Assembly (NCBI GenBank): GCA_035574315.1
Contig: DATLYW010000009.1
Span: forward strand, 1-64,000
Direction: 5' to 3'
Length of the DNA: 64,000 bases
Origin: Candidatus Zixiibacteriota bacterium
Lineage (GTDB): Bacteria; Desulfobacterota; Binatia; UBA9968
The notes beneath the pieces were generated by a model. That model was not told where the DNA came from. It did no database searches and was given only the letters and a program-made list of their open reading frames with translations. The translations under genes were made by a program, and so were the position numbers. This document shows, in pieces, positions 53,262 to 62,188 of the stretch (positions are counted from its first letter, which is position 1; each line of letters begins with the position of its first letter).

Positions 53262-54413
53262 TCACGCCCCTGTGGCTGCCTCCGATGATCCGGTCGAGTC
53301 GAACTCGGCGGCGGCCCACGGCGGGGGGGTGTCGGCGACTTTTTCCTGGGCCACGACCTTTCCGGCCGCGAACCGGTAGCGCGCCGTGACCTTGCCGGAG
53401 AAGCTCTGGTCCTCGAGCTGCTCGACACGCTCGCCGTTTTCGTAGCGCACCCAGACGTCCGCCTTGCGGTCACCGTTGGTGTCGGCTTCCTGGCGAACGA
53501 TCCGGTCGTTCTCGTAATGGATTCTCAGATCGAAGAAGCCGTCGCCGTCGGTGTCCCGCTCCTCGCGCCGCAACTCGCCGTTCTCGTAGTAGTAGGCGGT
53601 GTCCCAGCTGCCTTTGCCCGCGGCGTCGCGCAATCTTTTTTTCAGTTTTCCCTGTTCGAAGATCTCAATGAGGTCCATCCGGCCGCGTCCGGCGGTATCC
53701 TCTTCGCGCCGCACCACTGCCTCGCCCTGAAAATAGATCACGCGGCTCACCTTGCCGTCACCGCGAAGGTCTTCTTCCTGGCGGACGAGATTCCCGTCCT
53801 TGTAATAGCCCCAGAGGTCGATTCGTCCGGAGTTCTTTCGATCCAGCTCTTTTCGGACCAGCGTCCCGTTTTCGAAATACGAGCGGCTGTCGATGCGGCC
53901 GTCTCGGTCGGTGTCCTCGTCGATCCGGCTGACCTTCCCTTCCCGGTAGTGCACCACGCGGAAGAGCCGGCCATCCTCGGCGCTTTCCTCGCTTCGAAGC
54001 GGCCGCCCGTTCTGATACGACAGCCAGAGCGTCGGCTTTCCGATGCCGCCCGGGTCCTGTCCTTTGCGTACGACATCCCCGTTGTCGTCGAAGAAGAGCC
54101 ACTCGTCGATTCGGCCGTCGTGCCGGCTCGACGATTCCTGTCGTTTGGGGAGACCGTTCTCGTAATAGACGAAGAGGTCGGCCTTCTCGTCGGCGTTAAG
54201 GTCGGCCTCGACGCGCTCGACCTGCCCCTGGGCGTCGTAATAAATCCAACGATCCATCTTTCCGTCGCGATTGGTGTCCCTGGCCTGGCGCGTGACGTTG
54301 CCCCGGGCATCGTAGAAAAAGCTGGCCACGGGCTGGCCGTAGGCGGATTGGATGCACGCGGTGAGCCAGAAGCAGGCGAAAAGCAGGCCGGCTGCCGTCA
54401 CGTGGCGTTTCAT
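53262..54413 (-). CDS. Envelope repeat lipoprotein A (13 tandem 24-residue repeats)
   Basis: 383 residues. A lipoprotein signal (GLLFACFWLTAC, lipobox LTAC) precedes about thirteen consecutive repeats filling residues 30-365. Each has YY-x-x-G-x-(L/V)-x-R-x-E-x-D followed by an Asp-rich loop: clear cases are DTNRDGKMDRW, DTDRDGRIDSR, DTDGDGFFDLR and DTNGDRKADVW. Some loops are degenerate. The loops resemble calcium-binding dockerin/thrombospondin type, and the strands resemble MORN/YwqK-type repeats; neither family fits fully. The ATG at 54413 gives the signal at the N-terminus. It is the first gene of the operon with repeat protein B, tonB, exbB and exbD. Function unknown; outer-membrane location inferred. 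Confidence 0.75.
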   Translation of the reverse strand: MKRHVTAAGLLFACFWLTACIQSAYGQPVASFFYDARGNVTRQARDTNRDGKMDRWIYYDAQGQVERVEADLNADEKADLFVYYENGLPKRQESSSRHDGRIDEWLFFDDNGDVVRKGQDPGGIGKPTLWLSYQNGRPLRSEESAEDGRLFRVVHYREGKVSRIDEDTDRDGRIDSRSYFENGTLVRKELDRKNSGRIDLWGYYKDGNLVRQEEDLRGDGKVSRVIYFQGEAVVRREEDTAGRGRMDLIEIFEQGKLKKRLRDAAGKGSWDTAYYYENGELRREERDTDGDGFFDLRIHYENDRIVRQEADTNGDRKADVWVRYENGERVEQLEDQSFSGKVTARYRFAAGKVVAQEKVADTPPPWAAAEFDSTGSSEAATGA

Positions 54414-54663
54414 CGCTCGGATATCAGAGCCGGCCGGCGGCTCGGGATCGGCAGCGCAGGCTCGAGGAAGGGGGCTGCAGCGCGCGTGCTCGAAGGAGCC
54501 TGCGGATCGCTCCGGCACCGGCAGTTCCGATCATGGCAGCCTCCGTTGTTTTTTTATGCCCGGGTCTTTCGCTTGTCAATCTCGCGCAGCCGGGCACCGG
54601 CGCGGCTTGCAATCGGGCCGGGAAACGGTCAACGTGGTAAGCTAAACTCGAAACCGAGGCGCC

Positions 54664-56406
54664 GTGAACCACGCAACCGTAGCGATCGAAACGTATCCTG
54701 GCGATGCCCCGCGGCTAGCCGCCGACCGGCGTCTCTTCGCTCTGCTCTGGCTCTTCGCGCTCGCTCTCTTGTTCTATCGCCTCGGGGGCCCCGGGCTGTT
54801 CGAGCCCGACGAAGGGCGCAACGCCGAAAAGGCGCGAGAGATTCTGGTGCTGAAGGACTGGGTGATCCCGCACGAAAACTTCGTTCCGGTTCTCGACAAG
54901 CCGGTCTTTTTTTACTGGTTGATCGCCGCGGCGTACGGCTGGTTCGGAGTCTCGGAGTGGGTTTCCCGGCTCCCCTCCGCCGCCGCCGCGGCGGGGTGCC
55001 TCGCGCTCGTCTACCGCTTTGCATGTAAGCAGTGGGGTTTCGCCGCCGCGGTATGGAGCGTCACCGTGCTGGCGACCAGCCTGGAGTTCTTTATTCTGGC
55101 GCGCGTCGTGATCTTCGACATGACGCTGACTTTCTTCGTGACGGCCGCGCTGTTTTGCTTCTACGAAGCCCTGCACGGCCCCGCGGCGCCGCGGCGCCTT
55201 TCCCTGCTCTCCATGTACGCCTGTCTCGGCGCGGGAACGCTGGTCAAAGGCCCGATCGCGGTGCTGATTCCCGCGATGGTCGGCGTTTCCTACTTGCTCG
55301 CGACGAAGCAATGGGCGAAGCTCGGCTCGCTGCGTCTGCCGCTCGGCGCCGCGATCGTGCTCGCCATCGCGCTGCCGTGGTATCTCGCCGCGGAATTCCG
55401 AAGCCCCGGCTATCTCAGGTATTTTTTCTGGGAAGAGAACGTAGCACGCTTTCTCACCCCTGAATTCGACCGCAGCCGGCCGTGGTATTTTTTCGTCGGC
55501 GTTCTCGCCGTCGGGTTTTCGCCCTGGGTTTTCTGGCTGCCACTCGCCGGGCCGAGCCTGCGCAGACAGCCGCGGGACGACGCCGGGCTCTTCTTGCTCT
55601 CCTGGGCCGGGGCGCCGTTCGTCTTCTTTTCGCTCTCGAGCGCGAAGCTGCCGCATTACATTCTGCCGATTTTTCCCGCGCTCGCGCTGCTCACGGGAAA
55701 GGCGGCAGCCGAGGCCGCGCGGGAAGGCCGGGAGCGGCGGTGGATTTTTCACCTGCCCTGGATCTTTCAAGCGGTCACCGTCGCCTATCTTATCGCGGGC
55801 TGGTTTGTCCCCGAAATCCTGCCCGTTTATTTTCGCCACGGCATGGATCGGCTGATCTGCTGGTTCGCAGGCTGGGCGGCAGCGCTGGCGGCCCTTTACT
55901 TCCTTTTTCTCAGGTCAACGGGGCTCCCGGCGGCGAAGCGCCCCCTGCGGGTCTGGGGCTGTTATGCAGCGAGCGCGGGGCTCTGTCTGATCGTGGGCGT
56001 CCAGATCATGGCCGTGGTCTCGACGACCCGCTCCGCAAAGCCCGTGGCGGCGGAGGCCGCGAGGTGGCTCGAAAGCGGGAGACAGCCGGTCCTGTACGAC
56101 ACCTACCTCGCCGGGCTGTCCTATTACCTCAGGCGGGAGCGGCCGGTGTGGATCGTGACGCACGAACGCAAGACGAGGACGATCCTGGGGAACTTCTACG
56201 CCCTCGAAGAGCGGGCGCGGCCCACGACCCGGTACGGTGACGCTCTGCTCGACTTCGACGAGTTCAAGAAGATCTGGGAGGAGTCGGCCCGGCCGCTGCT
56301 GGTGATCGTCAAGGAGAAGAACCTGCAAAGAATGCGGCAGCAGCTCGGGCCGGGGGGGGAGGTCCGGGGGCGGGTGGACGAATACGTGTTGCTCACACGC
56401 CGCTGA
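54664..56406 (+). CDS. GT39/ArnT-like polyprenol-dependent glycosyltransferase
   Basis: 580 residues with about eleven to twelve transmembrane helices. The first periplasmic loop has FEPDEGRNAEKAREIL (acidic pair, as in ArnT/PMT enzymes) and VLDKPVFFYWLIAAAYGWF; a second loop has YFFWEENVARFLTPEFDR. The C-terminal soluble part ends VLYDTYLAGLSYYLRRERP. ArnT family members transfer a sugar from undecaprenyl phosphate to lipid A or other envelope acceptors; the specific sugar and acceptor are not known here. It starts with GTG and GAGG four bases upstream. uppP, which recycles undecaprenyl carrier, starts 37 bp downstream, a fitting partner. Confidence 0.88.
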   Translation: MNHATVAIETYPGDAPRLAADRRLFALLWLFALALLFYRLGGPGLFEPDEGRNAEKAREILVLKDWVIPHENFVPVLDKPVFFYWLIAAAYGWFGVSEWVSRLPSAAAAAGCLALVYRFACKQWGFAAAVWSVTVLATSLEFFILARVVIFDMTLTFFVTAALFCFYEALHGPAAPRRLSLLSMYACLGAGTLVKGPIAVLIPAMVGVSYLLATKQWAKLGSLRLPLGAAIVLAIALPWYLAAEFRSPGYLRYFFWEENVARFLTPEFDRSRPWYFFVGVLAVGFSPWVFWLPLAGPSLRRQPRDDAGLFLLSWAGAPFVFFSLSSAKLPHYILPIFPALALLTGKAAAEAAREGRERRWIFHLPWIFQAVTVAYLIAGWFVPEILPVYFRHGMDRLICWFAGWAAALAALYFLFLRSTGLPAAKRPLRVWGCYAASAGLCLIVGVQIMAVVSTTRSAKPVAAEAARWLESGRQPVLYDTYLAGLSYYLRRERPVWIVTHERKTRTILGNFYALEERARPTTRYGDALLDFDEFKKIWEESARPLLVIVKEKNLQRMRQQLGPGGEVRGRVDEYVLLTRR

Positions 56407-56443
56407 TCCGGCGGAGAAGCGCGCGAGCGGACAAACGACACCG

Positions 56444-57268
56444 ATGGGGAATCTGGAAACTGCGATCGTTCTCGGCATCGTCGAGGGAGTCACCGAGTAT
56501 CTTCCGGTCTCTTCGACCGGCCACCTCATCATCGTGGGCCATCTGCTGGGCTTCGTCGGCGACAAGGCGTCGCGCTTCGAGGTCGCGATCCAGTCGGGAG
56601 CGATTCTCGCGGTGGTTCTCCTGTACTGGAAGCGTTTTGTCGGCCTGTTGCCGTTCAGCCACGGCGCCGCCGGCGGTGCCGTTTCGGCGCTCTCCGGCTG
56701 GGGAGGGCTCTGGAGGATCGCGCTCGCCACCTTTCCAACGCTGCTCGTGGGCTTTCTCGGGCGCCATTGGATTCAGGAAAATCTCTTCACCCCCCGGGTC
56801 GTGACCTCGGCGCTCGTCGCAGGGGGCGTAGCGATCCTGATCGTGGAACGTTGCGCGGGAAAAAAGGCCGCGGGATCCCTCGATGCGCTCACTTCGGCGC
56901 AGGCACTGGGAATCGGCCTCTTCCAGGTCCTGGCCCTGTGGCCGGGAACCTCGCGCGCCGCAGCGACGATCCTCGGGGGCATGCTCCTGGGGCTCAATCG
57001 CAAGGGGGCCGCCGAGTTTTCGTTCCTGATCGCCGTACCCGTTCTGACGGCCGCGACCGGCTATCAGCTCTTGCGCATGCACGATGATGCCTCGGCAGGC
57101 GAGCTGATGCAGTTCGCCGTCGGTTTTCTCGTCTCCTTTCTGAGCGCGGCGCTCGCCGTGAAGACGTTCGTGAGCTTTCTCAGCCGCTGGAGCCTGGTTC
57201 CCTTCGCGTGGTACCGGCTGCTGGTCGCGCCGGTCTTTCACTGGCTCACGCGTGGGGCGAGTCTCTGA
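56444..57268 (+). CDS. uppP: Undecaprenyl-diphosphatase
   Basis: 274 residues, BacA/UppP family. It dephosphorylates undecaprenyl-PP to regenerate the lipid carrier for peptidoglycan and glycan synthesis. The active-site segments are GIVEGVTEYLPVSSTGHLIIVGHLLG (catalytic Glu pair) and WPGTSRAAATILGGMLLGLNRKGAAEFSFLIAVP (conserved Arg). Seven or eight hydrophobic helices. It follows the GT39 gene by 37 bp and is probably cotranscribed. It converges on the TVP38 gene with a 212-bp gap that shows no terminator. Confidence 0.95.
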   Translation: MGNLETAIVLGIVEGVTEYLPVSSTGHLIIVGHLLGFVGDKASRFEVAIQSGAILAVVLLYWKRFVGLLPFSHGAAGGAVSALSGWGGLWRIALATFPTLLVGFLGRHWIQENLFTPRVVTSALVAGGVAILIVERCAGKKAAGSLDALTSAQALGIGLFQVLALWPGTSRAAATILGGMLLGLNRKGAAEFSFLIAVPVLTAATGYQLLRMHDDASAGELMQFAVGFLVSFLSAALAVKTFVSFLSRWSLVPFAWYRLLVAPVFHWLTRGASL

Positions 57269-57480
57269 GATCTCCGCCCGCCCATCCGATTTCCGCTTCG
57301 AAGAATCGCTGCCCGGAGACCGAAAACCCCAGCCCGCAACGAAAGTCGTTGAACCCGGTTTCCGCAGTTGCGTCGACGGCGGACGATCCTCCACAGCGAG
57401 GACGATGGTGGCTGGCAAGCCCGCAGGCGTGCAGACATCGTATCCGGCGGCCGGAGCGCGGCGGCGCGCTGGCGGGGTCG

Positions 57481-58209
57481 TCAGCGGTCGTGGCGGTGTT
57501 TTATCCAGCGATAGATCTGCGCGCGATAGAGGTAGGCAAACAGCAAGAGGGCCGCGGCCGAGACGGCGAAAATCCCGGCGAGGAGATACTCCTGGTTGCG
57601 AAGGCTCGCGCCCTGAACCGTGAGCATGTAGGTTCCCGGCAGCCGGCCCACGGTGGAGACGATGAGAAAAGTGCTGAGCTTCATGCGGCTGAGGCCGAGC
57701 AGATAGCACAGATAGTCCTTGGGAAAGCCCGGAAGAAGGAAGAGCAGGAAGCAGATGGCCGCCCCGGTGTTGGTGGTGAGAAAATCGAACTTGTGGAGCA
57801 CCTCCTGCGTGACGAAGCGCTCGACGAAAGGACGCCCGAGAATATTGGCCAGCTCGAAAGCCACCCAGGAGCCCAGCGTCAATCCGACCGTGGAGAGAAG
57901 CAGCCCGATGGTTTTGCCGTACAGGTACCCCCCCACGGCCCCCGTAAGCTCGCCGGGAAACGGCGCCGCGATCACCTGGAGCGCCTGGAAGATCACGAAG
58001 ACCGCCGGCGAATAGGGGCCGAGCGACTCCAGGAACTTTCCGAGCTTGTCCTTGCTGGAGTAGATGCCCTCGAAGTCGTCCCATTCGTCGACCGAAGGGG
58101 CGAGCGCGGTAAAGGGCCGGGGAATGTAGTGGCTGAACAGAAAAAGCAGCGCGACGAGAAGAACGAAAATGAGCGCTCTTATGACGAGCCGTCGTCGACG
58201 ATCGGTCAT
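57481..58209 (-). CDS. TVP38/TMEM64 (VTT-domain) membrane protein
   Basis: 242 residues. A short cytoplasmic basic start (MTDRRRRLVIRALI) precedes TM1, then the VTT/SNARE-associated domain with FVIFQALQVIAAPFPGELTGAVGGYLYG, SWVAFELANILGRPFVERFV and LLFLLPGFPKDYLCYLLGLSRM. The last helix is LLAGIFAVSAAALLLFAYLY. DedA/VTT proteins are implicated in lipid scrambling, including of undecaprenyl phosphate, which would suit the neighbouring uppP; the link is inference. It begins 58 bp after the UPF0182 gene on the same strand. Confidence 0.88.
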   Translation of the reverse strand: MTDRRRRLVIRALIFVLLVALLFLFSHYIPRPFTALAPSVDEWDDFEGIYSSKDKLGKFLESLGPYSPAVFVIFQALQVIAAPFPGELTGAVGGYLYGKTIGLLLSTVGLTLGSWVAFELANILGRPFVERFVTQEVLHKFDFLTTNTGAAICFLLFLLPGFPKDYLCYLLGLSRMKLSTFLIVSTVGRLPGTYMLTVQGASLRNQEYLLAGIFAVSAAALLLFAYLYRAQIYRWIKHRHDR

Positions 58210-58267
58210 CGGGGCTTTATAGCAACAAAACGAATCAAAAACGAGCGCGGGGCGCCGGAAAACAGCA

Positions 58268-60955
58268 TCAGCGACCTTTCTGCATCTCGCGCAGCACGGA
58301 CTCGAGCCTCTTCAGCTCTTCGCCGTAGGCGGTCCATTGGCCCTGGCGCAGATATTCCTGGGAGCGGGTGAAGTGCTCGAGGGCGCGCCGCGCGAGGTCC
58401 TTGTCCGCCGCCGCCGCGCCTTCCACCGACGGTGCGCGCTCGGCCGGCTCCCGGGCGCCTTTGCCGCCGAAGATTCTCCGAAGCGATTGCTCGAGCGTCT
58501 CTTCCATCGCGATCTGGTTGCCGAAGGCGACGATCACGCGCTTGAGCTCCGGCAGGGAACCCTTTTCCGCGGCGAGGTAGAGCGGCTGCACGTAGAGCAG
58601 CGATTTCTCGATCGGGATGGCGAGCAGGCTGCCGCGAATCACCTGCGAACCCCGCTGTCCCCAAAGGCTCAGCTGCTGCGAGATGAAGGCGTCTTGATCG
58701 ATGCGGGCGTCTATCTGCTTGGGACCGTAAACGAGCTTGGCCTTCGGAAAGTCGAGGGCGATGAGCTTGCCGTAATGGGGCGGGTCGCTTCGCGCCGCGA
58801 GCCAGGCCCGCATATTGTCGCGCTTGTTCGGCGTAAAGGGCAGGAGCAACACGAACTCCTCCCTGCTCTCGCCGGGGAGGCGCATTATGGTGTAGTAGGG
58901 TTCCATCTCGCGCTCGCCATTCGCGGCGCTGCGGCGGGGAATGCTGAGCAGGTCCTCCTTGTTGTAGAAAACCTGAGGATCCTGCATGTGGTAGGTGGCG
59001 TACAGACGGGCCTGGATGGCGAAGAGGTCCTGCGGGTAGCGGATGTGGGCTCGCAGGTCTTCGGGCATGGCGTTGAGGGGCCGAAACAGACCCGGAAAGA
59101 TCCGCCCGTACGCCCGGACGACGGGATCGGCGGGGTCGCTGAGATAAAAGGCGACGCTTCCGTTGTAGGCGTCGATCACCACCTTGACGGAGTTGCGTAT
59201 GTAGTTGAGCCCCCGGCGCTGCACCGGCTCGGAGTACGGGTAGCGGTCGGAATGGGTGTAGCCGTCGATGATCCAGAACAGCCGCCCGCCCTGAGCGATG
59301 ACCAGATAGGCGTCGCGGTCGAAGAGAATGAAAGGCGCTATCTTTTTCACCCGCTCGTGGATCTGGCGGTGATAGAGGATGCGGCTTTCCGCGGTGATGT
59401 CTTCCGAGAGGGCGATTCTCAGAGTCGCGTAGCGCGCGGAGAACAGCAGCTTGCGCCACCACGAGCGGATCGGGACGCCGCCGCTTCCCTCGTAGTTGGT
59501 GTAGATGTTCTGGTCGCCGGCGGGATAGTCAAGCTCGCGCGCTCCGGTTTTCACGAAGACATAGTCGTTGGCGAGCTCGCCGTAGTAGATTTCCGGCCTG
59601 GTCACCTTCAACGAGACGGTCGAGACCGGGGGGATGTCCTTGATGAAAAACTCGGGCAGCCCCTCCGGCGTCACCTGGTTGACCGGACCGAAGACCACTC
59701 CGTAGCCGTGCGTGTAGGTGAGATGCTCGTTGATCCAGATCCGGCTCGGGAGGTGTTGATGCGACAGCTCCCGGGCCGAGAGCATGATCTGGCGGTACGT
59801 GCCATCGATCAGATAGCGGTCGTTGTCGACGTCGACGAACTTGTAGTAGGTGCGGATCTCCTGAAGCTGGGCGTAAGTGGCCAGCAGCGGGCCGTGCTCC
59901 CAGAGACGGATGTTCTTGATCGTCGCCTCGTTGCGCTTGAGGTCGGCCGCGGTCAGGGATTCCTCGGCCGGAAAGTCCTGGTTCTCGATCTTGTCGAGGC
60001 CGTAGGCGATGCGGGTGAACTTGATGGTGCGCTCGATGAACGGCCTTTCCGATTCCACCTCGTTCGGGACCACGCGAAAGCGCTGGATCAAGGAGGGGTA
60101 CAGATTGAGGCCCGCGGCGTGGACGACGACCAGCGCGCCTGCGGCGATCAGCTCGCCGCGAAAGCCGCTTCCCCGGATCCGGGCGAGCATGAAAATGCCG
60201 GCCAGAAACGCCATCGAGGCCAGAATCCGCAGGGCCGGGAGCACGGCGTAAACGTCGGTGTAGCTGGCGCCGAAGGCGGTGCCGCGCGTGGAATAAAGGA
60301 GATCGTAGCAGTCGAGAAGGTAGCCTCCGCCTCTGACCAGGAGCAAGAGCCCGATCAGGAGCCAGAGGTGCGCCCTGGCTCGGGGGGAAATCCGCAATCC
60401 GCGCGCGCCGTAACCGATGCCGCGGTAAAAAACATAGAGCGCCGTGGCCGCGGCCAGCGCCAGCCCGAGCGCCGCCATGAGGAAAACGTAGAGCCGGCGG
60501 AGCGCGGGCAACCTGAACACGAAAAAGCCGATGTCGAGGCCGAACTGGGGATCGGCGAGATCAAACACCACGGGATTCAAGAACAACGCGAAGCTCTCCC
60601 AGCCGCTCGCCGCTTGGGGGGCGATGAGGAGGACGAGCAGCAACGCCGCGGGCATGAGCGCGCGATGCAGGGAACGGTCCAGCAACTCCGGCGGTGGCAG
60701 CTCGATGAGGTCGTCCTGGAAAAAGATGCGCGCCCGATCCAGCCGCGCCGCGGTTTTCACGCTCGTGTAGATCAGCAGCGCAAAGGCACCGCCAGCGACG
60801 AGACCGAGCCCAAGCTTGTAGCCCAGGATCGTGGTAAAAACCCGGCTGTAGCCGACCTCCTCGAACCACAGCCAGTCGGTGTAAAGCGAAATCGCTTCAC
60901 GCCCGAAAATCAGCAGCAGAAGGAGGATGAAGACGAGTAAACCGGCCGGACCCAT
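58268..60955 (-). CDS. UPF0182-family large membrane protein
   Basis: 895 residues. Seven hydrophobic helices fill the first ~310 (VFILLLLLIFGREAISLYTDWLWFEEVG at the start), followed by a large extracytoplasmic region with conserved stretches: RFRVVPNEVESERPFIERTI, IKNIRLWEHGPLLATYAQLQ, HLTYTHGYGVVFGPVNQV and LWIIDGYTHSDRYPYSEP-like FWIIDGYTHSDRYPYSEP. The C-terminus is a charged helical tail (YLRQGQWTAYGEELKRLESVL). The family is widespread in actinobacteria and deltaproteobacteria and has no known function. It is separated from the upstream permease by a strong terminator and followed by the VTT gene. Confidence 0.9.
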   Translation of the reverse strand: MGPAGLLVFILLLLLIFGREAISLYTDWLWFEEVGYSRVFTTILGYKLGLGLVAGGAFALLIYTSVKTAARLDRARIFFQDDLIELPPPELLDRSLHRALMPAALLLVLLIAPQAASGWESFALFLNPVVFDLADPQFGLDIGFFVFRLPALRRLYVFLMAALGLALAAATALYVFYRGIGYGARGLRISPRARAHLWLLIGLLLLVRGGGYLLDCYDLLYSTRGTAFGASYTDVYAVLPALRILASMAFLAGIFMLARIRGSGFRGELIAAGALVVVHAAGLNLYPSLIQRFRVVPNEVESERPFIERTIKFTRIAYGLDKIENQDFPAEESLTAADLKRNEATIKNIRLWEHGPLLATYAQLQEIRTYYKFVDVDNDRYLIDGTYRQIMLSARELSHQHLPSRIWINEHLTYTHGYGVVFGPVNQVTPEGLPEFFIKDIPPVSTVSLKVTRPEIYYGELANDYVFVKTGARELDYPAGDQNIYTNYEGSGGVPIRSWWRKLLFSARYATLRIALSEDITAESRILYHRQIHERVKKIAPFILFDRDAYLVIAQGGRLFWIIDGYTHSDRYPYSEPVQRRGLNYIRNSVKVVIDAYNGSVAFYLSDPADPVVRAYGRIFPGLFRPLNAMPEDLRAHIRYPQDLFAIQARLYATYHMQDPQVFYNKEDLLSIPRRSAANGEREMEPYYTIMRLPGESREEFVLLLPFTPNKRDNMRAWLAARSDPPHYGKLIALDFPKAKLVYGPKQIDARIDQDAFISQQLSLWGQRGSQVIRGSLLAIPIEKSLLYVQPLYLAAEKGSLPELKRVIVAFGNQIAMEETLEQSLRRIFGGKGAREPAERAPSVEGAAAADKDLARRALEHFTRSQEYLRQGQWTAYGEELKRLESVLREMQKGR

Positions 60956-61065
60956 CGAGACACCAGCCGGCGCCCCGGGAAGAGGCTGCCAGCCGCCGGG
61001 ACTTTATAGGAGCGGACCCGGGAACGCAACCGTTCGGCGGCCCATAGGGCGCCGTGACGCCAAAA

Positions 61066-61095
61066 AAAAGCGGCGGCCCGAAGGCCGCCGCTTTT
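61066..61095 (-). terminator. Intrinsic terminator of the ABC permease gene
   Basis: Minus strand: AAAAGCGGCGGCC, a TTCG tetraloop, GGCCGCCGCTTTT, extended by more T (TTTTTTTT in total). The 13-bp perfect stem with UUCG loop and U tract is a textbook Rho-independent terminator, 19 bp past the stop at 61115. It should separate the permease from UPF0182. The A run on the other side makes it potentially bidirectional. Confidence 0.9.
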
Positions 61096-61114
61096 CTCGC
61101 GAGGAAATCCCTCG

Positions 61115-61963
61115 TTACTGTTGAGCTCCCACTTTCGGGCGCCAGCGATCGAATCGTCGCTCGATCCGGTCGAGGACGTCGGTTGCCAGCATGCCGGTGA
61201 TCGCGAAGATCAAAACCCCGACGAAGACCTTGTCGGTCTGGAAGGTTGCGCCGGCGACGGTGATCATGAAGCCGATCCCGGCCGTCGCTGCGTAAAGCTC
61301 GCCCACCATGACGCCGATCAGCGCCCGCCCGACCGCCAGGCGCAGCCCGGTCAGGATGAAGGGAACCGTGGAGGGAAGAACCACGCTCCTGAAGATCTGC
61401 CACTCGGAGGCGCCGAAGCTCCGGGCCGCGTTCAAAAGGTTGTGCGGTGTGGTCTTGACGCCGTCACGGGTGTTGATCAGGAGCGGGAAGACCGCGCCCA
61501 GAAAAATGATGCCGATTTTCGAGAGGATGCCGATCCCGAGCCAGATGATCACCAGCGGCAGGAGCGCAACGCGAGGCGTCGCGTTCATGGCGTTGACGAA
61601 GGGGTCGAAGAGATAGGCGAGCTTCTTGTACCAGCCGATGGCGATGCCGAAGGGGATCGCAAAAATGACCGAAAGCAGGTAGCCCCAGAAAAACTCGATG
61701 CCGCTCACCCGCAGATCGTTCCAGATCTCCCCCGAGCTGAACAGCTGCACGGCCGCCTTCCAGATGAGCGAAGGCGCGCTCATGAACATCGGGTTGATGA
61801 GCTGCAAAATGTTCCCGCACAGCTCCCAGATTAACAGGAAAAGGATAACCGAGGAGCTGCCGAGGAGCAGCTTTTCGTTGTTGAGGTAAAACTTGTATGC
61901 GGCTGAAGCTTCCGCGACTCTTACGTCCAGCAGGACTTCTTCCTGGGCCGTCTGATCAGCCAT
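61115..61963 (-). CDS. NitT/TauT-type ABC transporter permease
   Basis: 282 residues, six transmembrane helices of the binding-protein-dependent permease family (SsuC/TauC-like). Visible are LLLGSSSVILFLLIWELCGN (first helix), the periplasmic entry PSLIWKAAVQLF and the EAA-type coupling loop NAARSFGASEWQIFRSVVLPSTVPFI. The family usually imports sulfonates, nitrate or similar small anions or amines; here the substrate is unknown. No ATPase or binding-protein gene is adjacent on this strand, so the other components are either upstream beyond a different gene or elsewhere. AAGGAGG precedes the ATG by about eleven bases. Confidence 0.9.
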   Translation of the reverse strand: MADQTAQEEVLLDVRVAEASAAYKFYLNNEKLLLGSSSVILFLLIWELCGNILQLINPMFMSAPSLIWKAAVQLFSSGEIWNDLRVSGIEFFWGYLLSVIFAIPFGIAIGWYKKLAYLFDPFVNAMNATPRVALLPLVIIWLGIGILSKIGIIFLGAVFPLLINTRDGVKTTPHNLLNAARSFGASEWQIFRSVVLPSTVPFILTGLRLAVGRALIGVMVGELYAATAGIGFMITVAGATFQTDKVFVGVLIFAITGMLATDVLDRIERRFDRWRPKVGAQQ

Positions 61964-62132
61964 AACTCGGTATCCTCCTTACATCCTTATAACCAGGCCC
62001 GGCTCCGGGCCGCCGCGTTGGGCAAGCAGTACCAGAGCAGGGGGGGGTTGTCAACAGGCCTTCGGGGGCGCCGGCGTGCGGGCAACAAAGGCGCTTCCAG
62101 CCGCAGGGAAAAGGCGCCTTTTAGCAGCGAGC

Positions 62133-62161
62133 TTGACAATCATTAATGTATTAAATAATTT
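62133..62161 (+). promoter_or_regulatory. Candidate promoter of the B12 radical SAM gene
   Basis: A perfect TTGACA (62133-62138), a 17-bp AT-rich spacer and TAATTT (62156-62161, a weak -10). The local AT-richness (ATTAATGTATTAAATAATTT) stands out in this genome. Transcription would start near 62168, just before the CAGGAG ribosome-binding site. Confidence 0.45.
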
Positions 62162-62188
62162 GGCTTAAACTTTCCTGCAGGAGCGCTC

